Under the pieces are notes generated by a model. The model saw nothing but the letters and a program-made list of their open reading frames with translations. It made no database searches and was not told the DNA's origin. This document shows, piece after piece, positions 6,530 to 9,293 of a stretch of 9,293 bases of DNA (positions are counted from its first letter, which is position 1; every line of letters starts with the position of its first letter). The stretch is taken from the NCBI GenBank assembly GCA_017964055.1, contig JAGCSS010000097.1:1-9293 (forward strand), written 5' to 3'. This DNA is from Lachnospiraceae bacterium (lineage in GTDB: Bacteria > Bacillota > Clostridia > Lachnospirales > Lachnospiraceae). The position numbers were made by a program, and so were the translations under genes.

Positions 6530-6557
6530 AATCACATATAAGAGTGATTGTTTTTTT
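6530..6557 (+). terminator. Weak terminator-like hairpin upstream of the LRR gene
   Basis: AATCAC (6530-6535) pairs with GTGATT (6544-6549) around an eight-base loop, followed by G and seven T residues (6551-6557). The stem is short and AT-rich, so efficient termination is doubtful. If transcription starts further upstream it could act as an attenuator. It might instead only be part of the promoter region. Confidence 0.35.
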
Positions 6558-6597
6558 GCGTTGATGGTGTAAGATAAAGAATGAAATGGTATAGAAT
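6548..6597 (+). promoter_or_regulatory. Candidate promoter region for the LRR-protein gene
   Basis: Two weak possibilities are visible. One is TTGTTT (6548-6553), 16 bases from TAAGAT (6570-6575). The other is an extended -10 form, TGGTATAGA (6587-6595), lacking a good -35. Neither is strong, so only the region is proposed. Confidence 0.25.
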
Positions 6598-6606
6598 AAA
6601 ACTAAC

Positions 6607-6612
6607 AGGAGG
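6607..6612 (+). promoter_or_regulatory. Ribosome binding site fixing the LRR-protein start
   Basis: AGGAGG lies seven bases before the ATG at 6620. Earlier in-frame ATGs at 6581 and 6614 are respectively upstream of this site and only one base after it. The 6620 start also gives a clean signal peptide. Confidence 0.85.
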
Positions 6613-6619
6613 AATGAAA

Positions 6620-8548
6620 ATGAGCAGATCTGTCAGAAAAGCAATCGCTTTTGTCACTTTCCTGGCTATGGCGATCCAGACATTCGTGTTCAGTGATGTC
6701 ATGCCTGCTTCGGCGGCGGAGACTGAATTTTCGGTCAACGATTGGGGAACTCTCGGCGAGATATTGAACCCCACCGAGGAGATTACGATCCCTGCGGATA
6801 CCGGGGCTGAAAGCATCTCTTTGTATCTTTACAACTCCGGGATAAAGAAACTTACTATCAAAGGTGAGTACAACAGCATCTATATTTCCTCGGCTGATGA
6901 GCTTGAGGAACTGGTCATCCCGAAGAATGTTTCGTCGGTAACCCTGACTTCGCTGGAAAAGCTCTCGGACCTGAAGATCGGAAACGGAACCGATAACCTT
7001 TATCTGTACTATATTCCGTCGCTTACATCGCTTACGCTTCCCGATTCGCTTTCGATCCTGAGCGTCAGCGAAATGTCCGGTCTGAAGAGCCTTAAGCTGA
7101 ACAAGGGTCTCGAGACATATCGACAGTCCGGGTGCCCCGATCTTAAAGTCACGATCCCTGCGACAGTCAATAACCTAAGCTGTGATGACTATTCGCTCAT
7201 TACCATAGATAAGAACAATCCTTACTATGAGGTCTATGACGGTAGCCTGTATGATTCGGAGAAATTCCTTGTTACGGCGGCGAATAAGCCTACCCTTAAT
7301 ATTAAAGAGGGAACTCTCGGTATCCGCAGCGAAGCGCTTTGCGGCGCGTATGCGGTCACTACGATCAATATGCCCGACTCGGTACTTTATCTGGATGAGT
7401 ACGCTCTGTACGGAGGCGGCAACGTTAAGAAACTGAAGGTTTCAAAGAATCTGCTCAGTATCCAGCAATATGTGTTCACAGGCCTGGCTGCGGATACGAT
7501 CAAGCTTCCTTCAACACTGGAATACGTTGATACCGCGGCATTTAACGGATACTACGGCAGTGTTTCGATAGACGGTGATTATTCCGAAGCGATCATAAAG
7601 ACCGGTTCGGGAATATACAAAAAGGATTATTACCCGGACGGCTATTCGCTGATATACTATGCTAAAAATAAAACAAAACTGGATCTGCGCTCCGATTGCA
7701 CATCGATCGAAGAAGGCGCGATAAACGGCTGTCAGTTTACTACACTTGATGTGCCCGAAGGCGTAAGATATTTCGGCGCATATCTTGACGAATGCACTAA
7801 GCTTAAGACGATCAATCTGCCCGCGTCGCTGACATATTTCAGTGATTCCGACGCATTTTACGGCGGCGCTCCGAATCTTCAGCAATATACCGTGGATTCG
7901 GATAACGAAACCTATTCCACCTATGACGGCTGCCTCTACAGCAAGGATAAGCAGATCCTCTATACGGTTCCGCTCGGAAAGAAGGAAATCAAGGTTGTCA
8001 GGGGCTGCGTGACTATGAGGAATTACTGCTTCGGCAGTGCTTATACCGGTGATTATGATTATGATATGAGATATATCACGGTTGAGCTTCCCGCCACAGT
8101 AAGGGCGTTCCCCGATTACGGCTATTGCGATGCCATCGATTTTGCAAGGGTTACGTCCGGAACCACATCGGCGGAATGGATATACAACCTCAGCACAGAC
8201 TACCGCAGCTACTGGAATCCCGTTACTTACGAGTTCACCGATACGAGCAAGGAGATACTTAGCAAGATCGCGATGCCCGATCAGATCACGCTGAAGAAGG
8301 GCAAGACAGCGGATATTGCTTATACATATCCTTGGGGCCTCAATGTGGTTACGGATCTGTCCGCCGCTTACAACAATACCTTCGCGAAGGTTTCCTATAA
8401 ATCATCGAAGAAGTCCGTTGCAAAGGTAGGCAAGACAACCGGCGTGATCACGGGAGTCAAGAAAGGATCGGCAACGATCACTGCGACATTCGTGATGCTT
8501 GACGGAACTAAGAAGAGTTTTAAGATCAAAGTCAAAGTCAAAAAATAA
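6620..8548 (+). CDS. Secreted BspA-like leucine-rich-repeat protein with C-terminal Ig-like (Big_2) domain
   Basis: The 642-residue product begins with a signal peptide (MSRSVRK, hydrophobic core about 8-27, likely cleavage after SAA near residue 33). Most of the mature protein is LRR_5/BspA-like repeat with strands such as LEELVIPKNV, LTSLTLPDSL and LKTINLPASL. Three larger modules (from about 195, 315 and 423) have the family pattern of ID/VD-D/N-N, then Y-x-x-x-D/G-G-x-L/I-Y, then a strand ending in an aromatic or Gly-rich turn. The C-terminus (about 548-642) resembles a Big_2 domain, with SKKSVAKVGKTTGVITGVKK and a very basic tail. No LPxTG sorting signal or membrane anchor is seen, so it is probably secreted or held by charge. 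Related proteins are used in adhesion or surface interactions. A specific ligand cannot be inferred. The next gene starts 5 bases after the stop. Confidence 0.9.
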   Translation: MSRSVRKAIAFVTFLAMAIQTFVFSDVMPASAAETEFSVNDWGTLGEILNPTEEITIPADTGAESISLYLYNSGIKKLTIKGEYNSIYISSADELEELVIPKNVSSVTLTSLEKLSDLKIGNGTDNLYLYYIPSLTSLTLPDSLSILSVSEMSGLKSLKLNKGLETYRQSGCPDLKVTIPATVNNLSCDDYSLITIDKNNPYYEVYDGSLYDSEKFLVTAANKPTLNIKEGTLGIRSEALCGAYAVTTINMPDSVLYLDEYALYGGGNVKKLKVSKNLLSIQQYVFTGLAADTIKLPSTLEYVDTAAFNGYYGSVSIDGDYSEAIIKTGSGIYKKDYYPDGYSLIYYAKNKTKLDLRSDCTSIEEGAINGCQFTTLDVPEGVRYFGAYLDECTKLKTINLPASLTYFSDSDAFYGGAPNLQQYTVDSDNETYSTYDGCLYSKDKQILYTVPLGKKEIKVVRGCVTMRNYCFGSAYTGDYDYDMRYITVELPATVRAFPDYGYCDAIDFARVTSGTTSAEWIYNLSTDYRSYWNPVTYEFTDTSKEILSKIAMPDQITLKKGKTADIAYTYPWGLNVVTDLSAAYNNTFAKVSYKSSKKSVAKVGKTTGVITGVKKGSATITATFVMLDGTKKSFKIKVKVKK

Positions 8549-8553
8549 CGGAA

Positions 8554-9293
8554 ATGAAATACAAACGGAACAATAAACGCGTGCATACGCCCGAGGCCAA
8601 AACCAGGGGCTACGAGAAGATATTTATCATCCTTTCGCTGATCTTCCTTGCGATATATCCTTTTATCGCGAGAGTGACGGTGCTTGCCGTCACGGCGGAT
8701 GAGAATTTCTGGTTCTCGACCACGAACGGGCGTATATGCGATATTGCATTGTATCCGAAAGAAATCGCAATCGCCGCCTTTGCGGCGGTTGCGATACTCT
8801 TTTTTGCGGCGGAGATGATCTTCCCCGATCATCCGGAGCATCTGGACATAAACAGATTCAGGAAAATAAGGATTCCGTTCATCCTCATGCTCGGAATGCT
8901 CTTGTTTGCAAGCCTTTCCTTTGCACTTTCGGATAACCGTGAAGTCGCGTTCAGGGGAGTTTATACCGAGTTTGAAGGATATCTTGCGCTGATCTCGTAT
9001 CTCGCGGTCTGCCTTTTCGGGATCTACTACATGCGAAAAGACGATGCGATAGAGCTGCTGAAAGGCTATGTAACGATCGTTTCGATCGTCTCGGGTGCGC
9101 TTTGCTGCGTGGAACTTCTGTGGAAGCCTATCCTCGAGTTCAGGTTCCTTCAGCATCTGATCTCGTCCGAAAGCTTAAGGGAACTCGCGGAGAGTATCAG
9201 GAGCCTGTATTTTTCGGGACAGGCCTCGCTGATGTTCAATAATCCGGGCTTCCTCGGAGGATTTGCGGCACTCATGATACCGCTCGATGTCGC
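8554..9293 (+). CDS. O-antigen ligase/polymerase-like polytopic membrane protein (3' end outside window)
   Basis: An uninterrupted frame from ATG at 8554 runs to the window edge, giving 246 residues with no stop, so the gene is partial. After a basic N-terminus (MKYKRNNKR) it shows hydrophobic helices at about 23-46, 70-90, 107-125, 143-160, 171-190 and from 232 onwards. Two segments resemble Wzy/WaaL-type glycan polymerases or ligases (O-antigen ligase family): FRGVYTEFEGYLALISYL (133-150) and FNNPGFLGGFAALMIPL (228-244). Gram-positive members often carry C-terminal TPRs and act on exported cell-surface glycans. The large catalytic extracellular loop would lie beyond the window. The ATG is 5 bases after the LRR-protein stop with only a weak ACGGAA upstream, so translation may be coupled. 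No terminator separates the two genes. Confidence 0.72.
   Translation, partial: MKYKRNNKRVHTPEAKTRGYEKIFIILSLIFLAIYPFIARVTVLAVTADENFWFSTTNGRICDIALYPKEIAIAAFAAVAILFFAAEMIFPDHPEHLDINRFRKIRIPFILMLGMLLFASLSFALSDNREVAFRGVYTEFEGYLALISYLAVCLFGIYYMRKDDAIELLKGYVTIVSIVSGALCCVELLWKPILEFRFLQHLISSESLRELAESIRSLYFSGQASLMFNNPGFLGGFAALMIPLDV

Noticed and set aside
8395..9156. Minus-strand frame of 253 codons, very rich in Arg/Asp/Lys
   Set aside because: It overlaps the Ig-like tail of the LRR protein and the membrane protein on the plus strand. The plus-strand reading shows transmembrane helices and family motifs, and the minus-strand one shows neither.

Overview
The window looks like chromosome from a motile anaerobic Firmicute of the Clostridia, most likely Lachnospiraceae. 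The evidence is the gene order rpmG-secE-nusG-rplK-rplA with strong AGGAGG-type ribosome binding sites, a Gram-positive-type four-cysteine L33, a dCache chemoreceptor of clostridial style, and a BspA-like leucine-rich-repeat surface protein with a bacterial Ig-like tail. The genus is not determined.

Layout. (1) Positions 19-2182 (+): a compact translation/secretion/transcription operon (L33, SecE, NusG, L11, L1). It carries a probable L1 autoregulatory site before rplA and ends at a very strong intrinsic terminator, so rplJ-rplL-rpoB do not follow directly. (2) Positions 2241-2603: a gene-free convergent intergenic region. It holds a 179-base element that folds almost end to end on itself, with 31-base imperfect terminal arms, and then two related GGCTTCCGC-type hairpins. 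The second hairpin is the terminator of the minus-strand operon. (3) Positions 6287-2604 (-): a two-gene operon with a clear sigma-A type promoter. It encodes a transmembrane chemoreceptor and, 18 bases downstream, a 536-residue low-complexity Ala/Pro/Glu protein. That protein has an N-terminal coiled coil, an 18-residue tandem repeat, PEPVVEA repeats, a lysine-rich patch, and three C-terminal copies of a short helix motif resembling the CheY-binding motif of FliM/FliY. (4) Positions 6288-6619: an AT-rich divergent promoter region. (5) Positions 6620-9293 (+): a secreted LRR_5/BspA-like protein with a C-terminal Ig-like domain. It is followed after 5 bases by a polytopic membrane protein of the O-antigen ligase/polymerase type, which runs off the window and has no stop within it.

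How they fit together. The first block is housekeeping. The chemoreceptor and repeat-protein pair probably works together in chemotaxis: the repeat protein has no signal peptide or membrane segment, sits in the receptor's operon, and its three terminal motifs could bind a chemotaxis partner. This last step is inference. The final pair concerns the cell surface, but no functional link between the two proteins can be read from the sequence. The strongest candidates for something undescribed are the repeat protein with its FliM-like motifs and the 179-base foldback element.
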